64,000 nt of DNA, taken from the NCBI GenBank assembly GCA_000231825.2, contig JH720358.1, positions 219,242-283,241 of the forward strand, read 5' to 3'. Both the position numbers and the translations under genes were made by a program. The notes under the pieces are model-generated. The model ran no database searches and had not been told where the DNA came from. It worked only from the letters and a program-made list of their open reading frames with translations. Shown here piece after piece: positions 51,387 to 63,053 of the stretch. Position 1 is the first letter of the stretch. Each line of letters begins with the position of its first letter. The stretch comes from Tetrahymena elliotti 4EA (lineage: Eukaryota; Ciliophora; Oligohymenophorea; Hymenostomatida; Tetrahymenidae).

Positions 51387-51459
51387 GCCTTTATAGCTCA
51401 GTTGGGAGAGCGTAAGACTGAAGATCTTACGGTCCTCGGTTCGATCCCGAGTGAAGGCA
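51387..51459 (+). tRNA. tRNA-Phe (GAA), copy 3
   Basis: Identical in sequence and structure to the copy at 51017-51089. The acceptor, D, anticodon and T stems are all paired, and the anticodon is GAA. It is followed by TTTTT (51461-51465), suitable for polymerase III termination. Confidence 0.95.
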
Positions 51460-51911
51460 TTTTTTATAAATTTTTAAATATATAGGAGTAACAATAAATA
51501 ATTGTTGCTTGAGGATAATAATTTTTAACAAAAGGATACAAAATAATTATTAGGAAAAATTTTTATTGTATTTAATTGAATAGATAATAGATTAAGTAGA
51601 TTTATTTTATTTTTATACTGAATATTTTAATTTTGGTTATACAATGACCAATTATATTTAAAATTTATTTAAAATTAATGAATGAGTTAATTAGTGAATG
51701 ATAGGTACAGAAGATTCTATTTTAATTTATAATGATAAACATGATAAATGAATTAGAAATTATATTTAAACTAGATATTAATAAATTAGAGTTAATAGCC
51801 GCAGTGATAAAATAATATATAGACAGACAGCGTTTATGTTTCATACTACTACTAATACTATACTGATAACTTTTGCAAATAATTATGTGGCTAAATATCA
51901 TTTTTATTTAA
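51460..51911. other. Intergenic, A+T-rich
   Basis: It holds the terminator T run of the last tRNA and the 3' flank of the minus-strand V-ATPase gene. No gene was recognised. Confidence 0.6.
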
Positions 51912-52455
51912 TCAATGGCTATGAGGAATAGGAGTGATTAAAGGATACATTTGATGCATATAGCAAGTAACCCATAATAACCACATACCAATAATTGAGA
52001 TAATAACAGAAACAATAACGGTTCTATTTTTTTAGAAAAATATTTTATTAATACTGTATTTTTGTAATAAATTATATTAAATCTGCATAATTTGATTAAA
52101 TCTTATTTCTAAAAACCATCTGTTCGGATATGCTAAAAATATTCATATTAGTTGCTTTCCTGCTAAATTTGTTTTAAGCAAGCTTATTTATCTAAAAAAT
52201 ATTCTTTGATTTATCTCAATGATGTGTTAAGTGATAAATAAATGACTTTTGATATCCTTTTTTAGTTTAATGATAACTAAAGAATGAAAAAATTTACCCT
52301 CTATTTTCATAGTATAAAGTTCTTTCAGAGTTCAATTTAGGAGCATTGGATTGGAAAGATTTTTTAACATAATTATCTATTACGCAGTAAGCTACAATAC
52401 CAATGAATAAGAAAATGCAAGAACCGATGATAATGCCTGTAACTGGATCAGCCAT
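51912..52455 (-). CDS. V-ATPase V0 subunit e (Vma9/ATP6V0E-like), 89 aa
   Basis: Minus-strand exons 52455-52298 and 52023-51912 join in phase 2. The protein has two membrane helices: residues about 6-27 (TGIIIGSCIFLFIGIVAYCV) and about 54-75 (TVIVSVIISIIGMWLLWVTC). A charged loop of about 25 residues (KKSFQSNAPKLNSERTLYY) separates them. The short C-terminus, MHQMYPLITPIPHSH, matches the family pattern of a second helix with paired Trp/Leu followed by a short N/Y-P-L-I-x-P motif. Size (about 70-90 aa) and topology fit subunit e of the proton-pumping V-ATPase membrane sector, which acidifies vacuoles and phagosomes. Assigned by motif and topology only. Codons such as ATC, TTC and TGC are common, suggesting good expression. 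Confidence 0.75.
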
Positions 52456-54249
52456 TTGAACTAAGTTTTTATGCTTTGATTATATTTAATTAATTAATTA
52501 TTTATTTACTTTTGATTTATTAAAAGTTAGTTGTTTGTTTATTCAAGATATTTTAATTATTATTTATTTATTTTTACTTTCTCCTTTTGAAATTCTATCT
52601 TATTTTATTGCATATATACATACATACCTGCCTTCCAAACCATTTTAATTTTATAAAAAATTAATCAAACAAACATTTAAACCTCATTCATTCAATTTTT
52701 AACTCACCTCTTTATTTTATTGTTATTAAATATCAAATTATCAATCCACCCTTTTTATTTATTTGTTTTTTATTAATCTATCTATCTTTATTTTTCATCT
52801 ATTTCTACTCGATCTTTCACATATTTATTTCTATCTATCTATCAATCATTTCTTCCTTTTTTGACATTTTATTCTTAAATTTCTTTTTTATTTACATTTC
52901 ATATTCTTAGTTCTATTTTTCCATTTCTTTTTCATGAAATTTTCTAAGAAATAAAAATTATCTACATTCTCTAAGTTTTTTACAGTAAACAGGTAAATAT
53001 TATAAGTGTTTATTCTAGCAACTTAACTATTCCATTTTTCTCTTGTCCTTCAAATAATATTCAAAATGCTTTTCTCAATTATTTTAACATATTAACACCA
53101 AAATCATTTAGAAAACTTATTAGGACAAAATTATGTATTAATAAAAAATAAGATTTAGATAGAAATTATATCAAACCTTTTTTTTAAATTCTACTCTATT
53201 TTAATAGGTGACACAATTAAATTTATAATAAATTGTTTTTAAAACTATGATTATTTGAATGCATATTTACTAATCTAATTTTATTAAACTTAACAAATAT
53301 TTACTATTCTAAAGCAAAAGTTAAAAGCTTTAAGTGATAAATATGCAAAAATTTCTTAAAATTAAATAAAAAAAATTAGAAAAAATAAAACCCAAAAATC
53401 CTGATTGCCTGCCGAAACAAAAACTAAAATTTAATAGCAAATTTATGTGAATATTAAAATTGTGTTTGATTTTATTTGGCCTATTAACTACATTTTCTCT
53501 TTAATAGATTAAATAAAGTTAATAAATAATAATATAAATTGTGCAAGATTTTAAAAATAAATATTGGTTCATTTTTTATAATTTCAATCAATTTTCATTA
53601 ATTTGAAAATAATATAACAAATCAGACCCGAAATCATTTTTTTTCAACTGTATAGTTAGTTTTTTTGCTTTTTTTAAATAGGACAATCTTAAAACTAAAA
53701 TAAAAAATTATTTTTTATAAATTACTCAAATAATAATAAAAAAAGAAGAAGAAAGTATAAAAATAGTTTATTGCCAAGCTTGGATATAGTTACTATTAGA
53801 GTATTTTGATAAATCTGACATTATTAATTACACTTTAATTATAGAATTTAATTTTAATTATAAGTAAAATTTTAAAGTTACTGAGAAGATATGTTTTTTT
53901 ATTTATTTTATTAATTTTTTATTTTCAAAATTATACTAGAGATTGAATACTTGTTTTTGTATCAATCTATCAATAAACTGAAAGAATCATATTTGCAATA
54001 AAAACTTAATGTTAAATAAAAATTAAATTAAAATATTTTAGAATTTGCTTAGATTTAAGTTAATTTTTAACAGTTTTGAAAAGAAAGAAAGATACTGAGA
54101 TTGATTTGAAATTTAATATATTTGCAACTTAAATTGAAATTAATTAATAATCAGTGATAATTTTGATTTATCATATTTTATATAGATTGATTAAATATTT
54201 TAAAATTGATTGAAAGAAATAAGATTAGATTATAAGCAATTAGTTTAAA
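52456..54249. other. Intergenic, T-rich leader side then A+T-rich
   Basis: From 52480 to about 52930 the plus strand is pyrimidine-rich with TATC repeats; this is the promoter side of the V-ATPase subunit gene. No gene was recognised in the rest. Confidence 0.6.
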
Positions 54250-56722
54250 ATGGATGCAACTACTATAGAGTCAATAGCAAATAGCTAATAAAAAAAGCTA
54301 ATATTACATTTTGATATAAATAAGACACTAGTTTTAGCTGATACTAGGTTAAGACACTCAAAAGAAGAATCAGTATATTAAATTATTAAGCAATATCATA
54401 CAGATCAACCAACAAATTTAGTTATAGTATTCAAATTAAATACCTTTTTATTGAATAGTTAAACTTATTATTGAGCAAATATGCTTGGGGAAGAATAGAA
54501 TAAAAGGATTCTGAATCCTATTGGAAATTAGGTAAGAAATTTAGAAGAATTTATCAAAATTGATCGCACAACTCATTTTATAAATTAATTAGTCACAAAT
54601 CACTTTTCCTTCACTAAGCCTGAAGAAGATCTTATTTCTTACAAGTAAAATTGCTAATGCGATTATTGAAATAAAATAAAAATGTTGTAAAAAGTTAATA
54701 CGTTTGCTCTTTGATTCCTGAAATCACAGAAGAACAAGAACCTTCATAAGAGAAGAGAGATGAAGAAAACAAATAAATAAAGTAAACTAATAAAAGCACT
54801 TAAAAAAATAAATTATTGGTTTTTAAATTCTTAAATAAATAATAATGAAAGATAGTTAAAGTTTTATTGATTTTTTAAATAAATATAAAAAGCTTTAAGA
54901 GATAGTAATTTTATAATACTTTTTGCAGATCAAGTAGCCCAGGTATGAAACTAAAACCTGAATATGATAGAATTTTAAAAAACATATGTATACCTGCTAG
55001 TGTACAAGAAGATATAAAATAATAGATAGTAAGTAGTATATATTATTTGAGTTGATATTTATTGTAATTCAAATACTTTTCTAATAGGAAAAATTAGCTT
55101 AGTAATAAGGCAAGTAGTAGGTTAGTGATTCTAGTCAGAATACACAAAGGATATTTAAAAATGATTAGGAATGTGTTTATCCAACACCTAACAAATACCT
55201 TTAATTTTTTTAAGATGGAAAGTATCAAATACTTCCTGGGTTCTATAGAATGATCATATAGCTTTTGAGACTTAAGAGAGATTTTTCTATTGTTTTTCAT
55301 TCTTTTGCAGATAATCTATATGATGTTATAGCTGAATTCAATTTGTAATAGCTTTTTTCATTTGAAAGTGATTTATTTATTTATTCCTTTTAATGGTTTT
55401 ATTTAAGATTTTGCAGAGGTGAGCATCCTTGTTATAATGGTAAAAACAACACTCCTTAAGTCAGGTTAGATGGAGTGAGATCACAAAAGAACTTTATAAT
55501 AAATGAAAGAAGCATGGGTTTAGTTTATCGTTATAGTGAAGATGTCAATGAATCTGCATTAGTTATGGGTACTCTCAAAAGAGTACCTAAAATAAAAAAT
55601 TTAGAAGATGAATATGAAAAAGAACTGGAAGAAGATTCTATCAACATACATAAAGGAGTTCATTCAATTTATAGTTTCCTTAAATAATTTAGTTCAGAGG
55701 TAGATTCTATTTCAAGAAGATCTTCTATAGTTTTTTAAATAAAATTATCATTTATGATTTAAATAGAGAGGAGCATTAGCAATAAATCATGATTATCAAT
55801 TTTGGGTTAATCATGGATCAAAAAACAAATTCAGCAAGCCACTAATTGTAGACTAATAAAATATAAATTCTTTAAATATATTCTTTGATGACAATATAAC
55901 AGAGTAATTATTTTTATTCATAAATTATTCATTACATGAATTATCTCATGATTATGATAGATATTTTAATCAGTTAATTTAATTAGCCATAATAATTAAC
56001 AATTTTAAACAAAATTTATATTTTGCAAACACATAATTTGATTTTATATTTGAGAGAGTATAAATTTATGAATGACAAAGGAGATAGATAATTCATAAAA
56101 AAATATATTTAATATAAAGAGGAGAAGATTGTATTATAGATTTGAGAGATGCAGTGTCAGGCTAGTAGATACCAGTAAAGAAATCTATTGATAAATACTT
56201 GGTTACTATTTCGATGCTAGATCTACTTAGAGATCCTGATTACTTGTTAAAATGTATAGACACATGTGAAAAGAAAAGAGATGAGGAAGTATAAAGATAA
56301 AATTTTAATAAGTTTTAATGAAATATTCTTTTTATAGATCTATAGGATTGTTAATGGTATTTCAGAAGAGGAAGTAAAAAAACCTGAAAAATCTAAATTT
56401 GAATTGCTTTAAGAATCAAATAAATCAGACTACTTAAGAAATACAGTTCTACCTCTTTTATATCCAGTATTTTTTCAAATTTAAAACAATAATATATTTA
56501 AACATATCATTTTTTATTAAGGCTTTCTAGTTAGTTGATAAAGAAAGACCTATTGATCCAATAAGTTTTATAGCTTTGTATTGCTTAAAAAATTAAGATA
56601 AAGTAAAAGTACCTACTCCAAATGAAGAATATTTATAGGATCACCAATAAAAATATAAATCTTTAGAAAAAATAGTTTAAAGAAATCAACAAGAAGGTTA
56701 ATAGAGTTTAAATAAATTATGA
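54250..56722 (+). CDS. HAD-like domain protein with C-terminal Dpy-30 motif (about 578 aa)
   Basis: Ten exons: 54250-54426, 54459-54531, 54593-54644, 54695-54781, 54929-55028, 55088-55699, 55767-55903, 56120-56288, 56338-56466 and 56522-56722. All junctions are phase-consistent. HAD features are HFDINKTLVLAD near residue 20 (a DxNxT-type motif I), KYAWGRIEQKDSESYWKL, a helix-strand LLRLKRDFSIVFHSFADNL that resembles motif II (S-F), and INHDYQFWVNHG then NIFFDDNITE resembling the acidic motif IV. The C-terminus has the Dpy-30 dimerisation helix pair: YLRNTVLPLLYPAFQLVDKE followed by RPIDPISFIALYCLKNQ. Motif I has Asn in place of the usual second Asp, so phosphatase activity is doubtful. Dpy-30 motifs dock onto amphipathic helices in chromatin and ciliary radial-spoke complexes. 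The intron 1 donor (54421 or 54427) and the donor at 55700 are the weakest choices. Confidence 0.75.
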
Positions 56723-57748
56723 TCAAAAAACATACAGTGTTTATTTATTTTTCTTGTTTATTTATAATCTAAATTAACTTATTTTTCCAAACAAAAAAAA
56801 AGTCAAATAAATTATTTAAGGTGAAAAGGTTAAAATTTAACTCTATTTAGAAATGTTCATTGAGTGAATGAATGATATTTTTTAGTTGTTTTCTAACATT
56901 TATTATGAAAGGTATGTATATTTTGCAGATACTGCATTTGATTTAAAAATATTAGACCAATCTTTATTTTTTGCAGATAAACATATATATGGATTTCGAT
57001 TTTATTAAGTTAGTTTATGCAATAAAAATAATTAAAATAACTAATATTCTTTTAAAGTTAAATAAAAGCTCAAATTTAGATTGCTTTTTTATTAGTAAAA
57101 TAAAAAATGATTAATGTTAATTTTTATAATTAATAAATATCTTTTTTCAAAAACTACTTTATTTGATTAAAATATTTTTTTGATACAACTCACTCAAATA
57201 TGTGTTGACCTTTATTTCATTAAAATATTTGTTAGATTTTATAAATGTTTTTTTCAAGAAAATAATTCAATTAAATTATTTAAAAACAAATTCAAAAGCT
57301 CAAATTTAAATTGTTTTTTCTGAATAAAAAATATTTTTATGAGTTTTTTTTTGTTAAATGAATATCTATCTGGTCAGAAAATTCAATTTTATTTCAAAGA
57401 TAGCAGGAATCATTGAATGAATGATATTTTGTGGTTTAATAAATTATATAATGAAGGAATTCATGTTTTATATATGTTGCATGCCTACATGTGTTTGGTT
57501 TTACTTTTATTTGATTAAAATGTTTGTTTAATTCTATTAAAATTTGTTTTGAAAGTGAGTTTATCAATTTTGATATTGAATTTTCAATTAATCTAATGTA
57601 AAATAAAATCAATGTTTTAATTACGATAAATATCAAGAAAATTTTAGATTGATTAATTTCATAAAAGAAAAAATATCAAAAGTAAGTTGATAGGTTAGTT
57701 AGTGCAGTTATATAAAGGAAGGATTAAAGCAAATATTCGAAGTTTAGC
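56723..57748. other. Intergenic, A+T-rich
   Basis: No gene was recognised. The segments around 57060-57180 and 57230-57310 are loosely similar (AAATAAAAGCTCAAATTTAGATTG versus AAATTCAAAAGCTCAAATTTAAATTG), suggesting an old local duplication. Confidence 0.55.
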
Positions 57749-60700
57749 ATGGAATTAAACTCTTAGTATTTTGATACATTATTTAATGTAAATAGGATTT
57801 CGCATGGTATTAAGTGCTTTGTAAGAAGCACAGATAAATGCAAAAAGGCCTTTGAAACTATTGGCTTGACACCAGCTGAATTTCTAAGGCCATTTGGCAG
57901 AATGACTAATAAAATAGATTTCAATTCAATTAATGGGAAAAAGAAATTAGTTTAGAATTTTTGTGTGAATTTTATTGATGACAAGGAGTACAGAGTACCC
58001 AATAAGTAAGAAGTAGAATTGTAAATGCAAAGAGTTTTAGAAAGAAATATTCCTAATTTGAACAACATAAATGTAATAATTTAAATTAGATAAACAGAAA
58101 AATGAAGAAATGACTTACAATCTAAAAAGGATTAGCTAATAAAATTATAAAATAAAATAAATTAGGTAAACTACAAAACTTAAAAGGGAGTTGAGGAGCA
58201 TTTAGAAAGTTAAAGAACAGTTTGGTTTGAAAAATGTAGTGAATGTATTTTAGAAGTAATAATAGAATTAAATATTTCATGCATTTTAATGCAGCAACAA
58301 TTGAAGCATTTAAATAGAAATTTTCATAAAAATGTCTTTTTTAGAGCATTTTAGAATGATTTTTGAAAGAAATTTGAATTATTGAACAGGATTTTTTGAG
58401 TTATTTTAAATGATGCTTCGATTTACTATTTTAAATGAAGGAAAATTAAATTTATTATTTAAATAATTGTAATAGTACTGCAAATATGCCCATCCATTTA
58501 CCTTTACAGATTAGCCTTTTTACTTGATAAATTTCATAAGTATAGATGAGTAAGATCCTTTAAAAGCCATTTAGAGCCTCGAGTAATTAATTTTAATATT
58601 TGATATGTTTGTTTAGTTGAGAATTAATATTCTAATTTTAAATAATAGGCAAGAAACTACTCCTTAGCTCAAAGATATTTTTAAAAATAATCCTTAGGAA
58701 ATATAAAATGGAAATATTCCAAAAGCTAACTTTATTGTATATGATGCATCTAATCCAAAATAATTCGAAGCAGCTCAAAATATTTTAACTATTTTTAGAT
58801 AACGCTTGGATACATATTTAAATAGAATTATTCCAATTAATTCTGCGTAGGCAGTCTACGATTTATAGCCATGGGAAAATTATTTAGAAGGAAGATATTT
58901 TATAAAGTTAAATACTAATTTCGATAAATCTAAAGTAGTTCTTTCTCAAGATGATTTTAGCAAAATATAGCTTACCATAAATGTAATTTAATTTTATAAT
59001 TTATTTTGAAAAATTCTCATTTTTATATTTATAAAGGAATTTGTTGTAGCTTTCTTAGTTCCAAATATTGAAGCTAAGCTTAAGCAGTATCATGCATAAT
59101 ACATATCATAAAAGAAAACTTCGTTTTGGTCAGTGATCAAAGTAGGAATATTTATAGATTAATTAGATAATGAAATAATAAATTGAATAATATTAGAAAA
59201 TAGGTAAAGGAGATGATGCAAGACCTGAAGTAGGTGCTGCATATTAAATGTCACCTTATGAAGGTTTAGTGAGATACATAGGTGATGTTCTTTATCTCAT
59301 GCATGATTATGAGTAATGCTAAGAGTATTATAAATATTGCTAGGAAGCATTTAAAGTAAAATCAATTTAAAATATTCAGTAAAAAATAATTAAAATTAAA
59401 AAATAATAGAGCAAGTCATACAGACATTATGCAAATGCTACAGAAATGTTAGTCTATAGTTAAGTCATGTGCCACATTGAATTAAAAAATCCTATTAACA
59501 AAAATGAAGTCTAGTAAATTGTTAACTAACTTACAGAATCAATTTCTTACTACACTTACTAGCTTAACCACACTCAATATGCAGTTAGGGGAATCATATT
59601 CAAAATATACATCCAATTCATATGTAAAAATATTCATTTAAATTAACTTTCTTCGCATTTTAATTCACGTTTTGGATTTTCAATTCGACTTCCGTTAATT
59701 CTAACAAAAACATAAATTCACAGATGTTTTCTTCAATCAAATTTAACATTTTTGGCAGCTCAATTGATATTTTTTGGCTATTAAATTTAATTGTTTTTTC
59801 TGGATCAACAATTTTTGGAATTTAAATTAAAATTCTGAATTTTTAAATTGAAAAATTTGGCATTTAAATGTTAATTTTTTAAATTAAAGCTAAAAAATTC
59901 TGAATTGAGATTTTAAGAATTTAAGTTCACTCATTATCTTTTATATTAATTTAATAAACATTTCTTTCTACTGAAAATGTTAAACTTACCATTTGAGAGA
60001 GTTTAAATTAACATTTTTAACAAAAGAAGTTTTATTTATTGTTCGTTATAAAATAAAAAATTAAAATAAATAGATGATAAATTTGATTCAATAGTCAATT
60101 AGCATGTTTATGACATTGGCTTCTTGATTAAAGAAAGAAATGACACATAAAAAGTTTAGCAATACCCTATATTCAATTGCTTAATTCAAGAATAATATGC
60201 AATTTTATTGTTGAAATAGAAGCCAAGTAGATTTAGAAAATACTGCTAAAATCTATTGTATGCAGGTTATTAGTTTGGAAAATATAAATTTAGACATCAT
60301 GCATTAAGATGTTTCTTGATAATTTATTAAGAGTATGAATAAAGTTAATGGACTTGGTTATAGGACTTTTTGTATAAGCAGTTAGCTAAATACTTTATTG
60401 AAATTTCTGACTATAAAAACAGTTATAAATTTGTAAAATTATTGCTTAAAAATGTAGAAAGAAGAGATTCATTAGAAAAGCACCAACAGACTATTACAGA
60501 TACTGAGACATTCTTGAGTGCTTTTGAAAAAACACAAATGTTCCCATTTAAAGATGATGATTAAAGCTACATTCCTTTACCAGAAGTAAAATAAATATTT
60601 TCAAAACAAAATAAAATCAACTCAAAATAAAAAAAATAAAAGGTATCACAGAAAAGTTTAGATATTATTTTGTCTGATGAGATGTTGTTTGATCGCTCAA

Positions 60701-62128
60701 ATTAAAAGTTATCAACTTTGCAAAGCATGAGTATGCCAGGCGTGCTTAGTTTCATGCATTTTAGTGAGAGAGAAAAATCAGTTCTCCATTGGGATGAATT
60801 GGGTTTAAAACTTTTAAATGAAAGTTCTTTCAAAGATAATATGAGTAGATAAGAAATCGAAAGAGAAAATTGTATTTTGAAGAGTTTCTCTGCACTCTGC
60901 ACAGAAGATAAGCAAAGTTCTTTTGATATAAGAGGTGATGCTAAATAACAATTTAGAGTTGCATATATTGATGAAATGATAATGATCAAGTTTGAGCTAA
61001 GCAACCCCTTAAGAAAAAATTTCAAAATTGAAGAGTTCTCTTTATTCTATGATTTTGAACCTGAAGCTGGTGATCCCTAAACTGTAAATCCTCCAATTTA
61101 AGAATTAAAATAACCACTAGAAATAGGAGAGCTCAAAAAGCTTTAGGTAAACATTATTTTTATTATTTTCTACCCAATAAAATTATTTCAAAAATATTAA
61201 AAACTTTTAAATCAATTAAATTAATTATTTTGTGATTTAATATTTTTTTAGATCAATTAATTTAACTTTTAGATTTACTACCAAATATTTCTATAATTTG
61301 TTTAAAATAACATAAATAAATACATAAAAGGTTGGCATAAAAATTATTCCAAAATGTAGAGGTGTACTCACTATCAAAGGATTTAAGTGGAAAGTATTTA
61401 AAATTCCAGTTATATTCGAATTTGATATTAAAGGAAAGCTTCAAAAAGATGGAACAACAAGATTCAGTAATTTCTCAAATAGGATTAAGATTTTTCCATC
61501 TACTGGAAAGCTCATTTTAAGAGCAATTAATTTTGAGAATAAAATATACTTTGGAGAAGTTAAGCCACTTGTCCTAGAACTTAAAAATGAAGGCTGTAAT
61601 CCTATAAAAGATATCAAAATTTTATTTTCTGAGCCTTACACATACGGAAAGAGTCACTTAGATCTTTCCAACCTCTGTATCTAGCCAGGCGCTTCTCATG
61701 TTGAAAAGATATTCATTCGTTCAAGTAGCAGCAAGGAATGTTTGATCAAATTTTTGATATCATATAGATCCGAAAATAATCCTTTCTTCCGCTATGCTAG
61801 ATTCTAGTAAATAGTACAGGTAGCTTCAACATAAAATTATTACTTAAAATTAAAAGATTTTTTGAAAAATCTTTAAAAATAAACATTTTAATTAAATTTA
61901 TACAATTCTGCAAGAAATATCTTTAAAAATCAAAAAAGAATAGCAAAAATTAATTAGGAAATAGATAGCTATAGAATTGATTTAATTCTTTTAGAATAAT
62001 ATAAATCTATAATACTAAATGAGCTTCTATAACTCAAAAAAAAATATATGCATTCAGAGTATTTCAATATATTGGGCTCAACTTATTTTATTTTTTCTAA
62101 AACCTTGCTTTTAGTCTACTAAAATTGA
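57749..62128 (+). CDS. TRAPPC8: TRAPP complex subunit 8 / Trs85-like (about 1060 aa)
   Basis: Nine exons: 57749-58072, 58187-58255, 58476-58582, 58649-58982, 59037-59141, 59197-59355, 59410-59623, 60074-61146 and 61331-62128 (3183 coding bases). Family landmarks in order: LTPAEFLRPFGRMTNK near the N-terminus, HLESQRTVWFEKCSECILE, YAHPFTFTDQPFYLINFIS, DLQPWENYLEGRYFIKLN, FVVAFLVPNIEAKLKQYHAQ, then RYIGDVLYLMHDYEQCQEYY and TPR-like helices. Later come IIPKCRGVLTIKGFKWKVFK and the beta-rich EVKPLVLELKNEGCNPIKDI typical of TRAPP trafficking subunits. TRAPPC8 is part of TRAPPIII, which activates Rab1 for ER-Golgi and autophagy traffic. It is shorter than animal TRAPPC8 (about 1400 aa). The intron between exons 2 and 3 (220 bases) may hide a short exon. 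Confidence 0.85.
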
Positions 62129-63053
62129 TTTTAATCCAAAAAAAATATGAACAAAAATAAATAGAAATATTTTGAGCTATCATTTAAGTATTTTACTAAA
62201 ATATTTACTCCATCTTAAAACATCATCATTTTTTGATATATATATTAACAAAGAAATATTAATTTTACTTGAAAAACAAAGTCATTTTTCTACAAGCAAA
62301 TTAATTTAAATTAAAAGATTAATCTTTATAGATTTGGTTTGAGAAAAGAATAATAAATATGATAGAAATAAAGGAATACAAAATATAAATTGAGGCATGT
62401 TTAAAGAAAGAAATTTATTTAGAAATAAAATGGAAATAGAAATTTTATTATATTATTAAATGAAGAAGTATAGATAGAGGTGGCTTTAATTACAAAAAAG
62501 CAAATAGTTATAATCAAAATACACCTTTTTTAATAGTAAATAAACATTCGAGTATCTAAGGTTAGTTTATAAAAATAAATTAATATGGGAATAGTAGCAG
62601 TAATAGTGAAATGCAAAAAGTGTAATTAAGGTTTAGTAAAATAAATTTTGGGTATTGAAAGAAAATACTTAGAAATTTTGGGAGAATATTTTGAGATAAA
62701 TCTGATGATTAAAAAAATTTATGGAAAATTGTGATGAAATTTAATTTAGTGAAAAGCAGATAAATTTATTTGATTAATTGAAAAATTTTAGAAAAATCAT
62801 CAGTAAAATCCAACGCTACTTATTTGAAAGAATTACTTACTTACTATTACTTTTAGAAAATTCCTATTTTTAATGGCTTAAAATTTTATTAGGCTGTGTT
62901 ACATAAAAAAAGCTACCTGATAAATAGCTACTATTCTAATTAATTTTATAATAATAGGTCACCCAGTCTTTCATAATAATGTAATCTCCATTCTAAATTT
63001 ATGATTAGCACAGTTTACACCTTCTAATAGATGATTAATTCCACCATAATTTC
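62129..63053. other. Intergenic, A+T-rich
   Basis: A 49-codon frame starting at 62461 is rich in K and Q and not supportable. Otherwise no feature was recognised. Confidence 0.55.

Larger units (their letters stand above)
51017..51459 (+). repeat. Triplicated tRNA-Phe unit
   Basis: Three tRNA copies at 51017, 51199 and 51387 are spaced about 182-188 bases apart. The spacers are near-identical: each starts ATTTTTATCATTTTATAT and contains ATTTATCTATTTTATAAAA, TTTTGTTGCATGAG and TTTTAGGAATTTATTTT before the next gene. This is local tandem duplication of a gene plus flank. Confidence 0.9.

Noticed and set aside
58073..58186. Possible extra TRAPPC8 exon reading KNEEMTYNLKRI
   Set aside because: It fits the upstream phase but leaves the wrong phase for the conserved GVEEHLESQRTVWF exon, so the segment is treated as intron.
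61252..61330. Alternative TRAPPC8 exon start at the TAG before 61252
   Set aside because: That acceptor would put the following conserved beta domain out of frame. The AAG at 61329-61330 restores phase.
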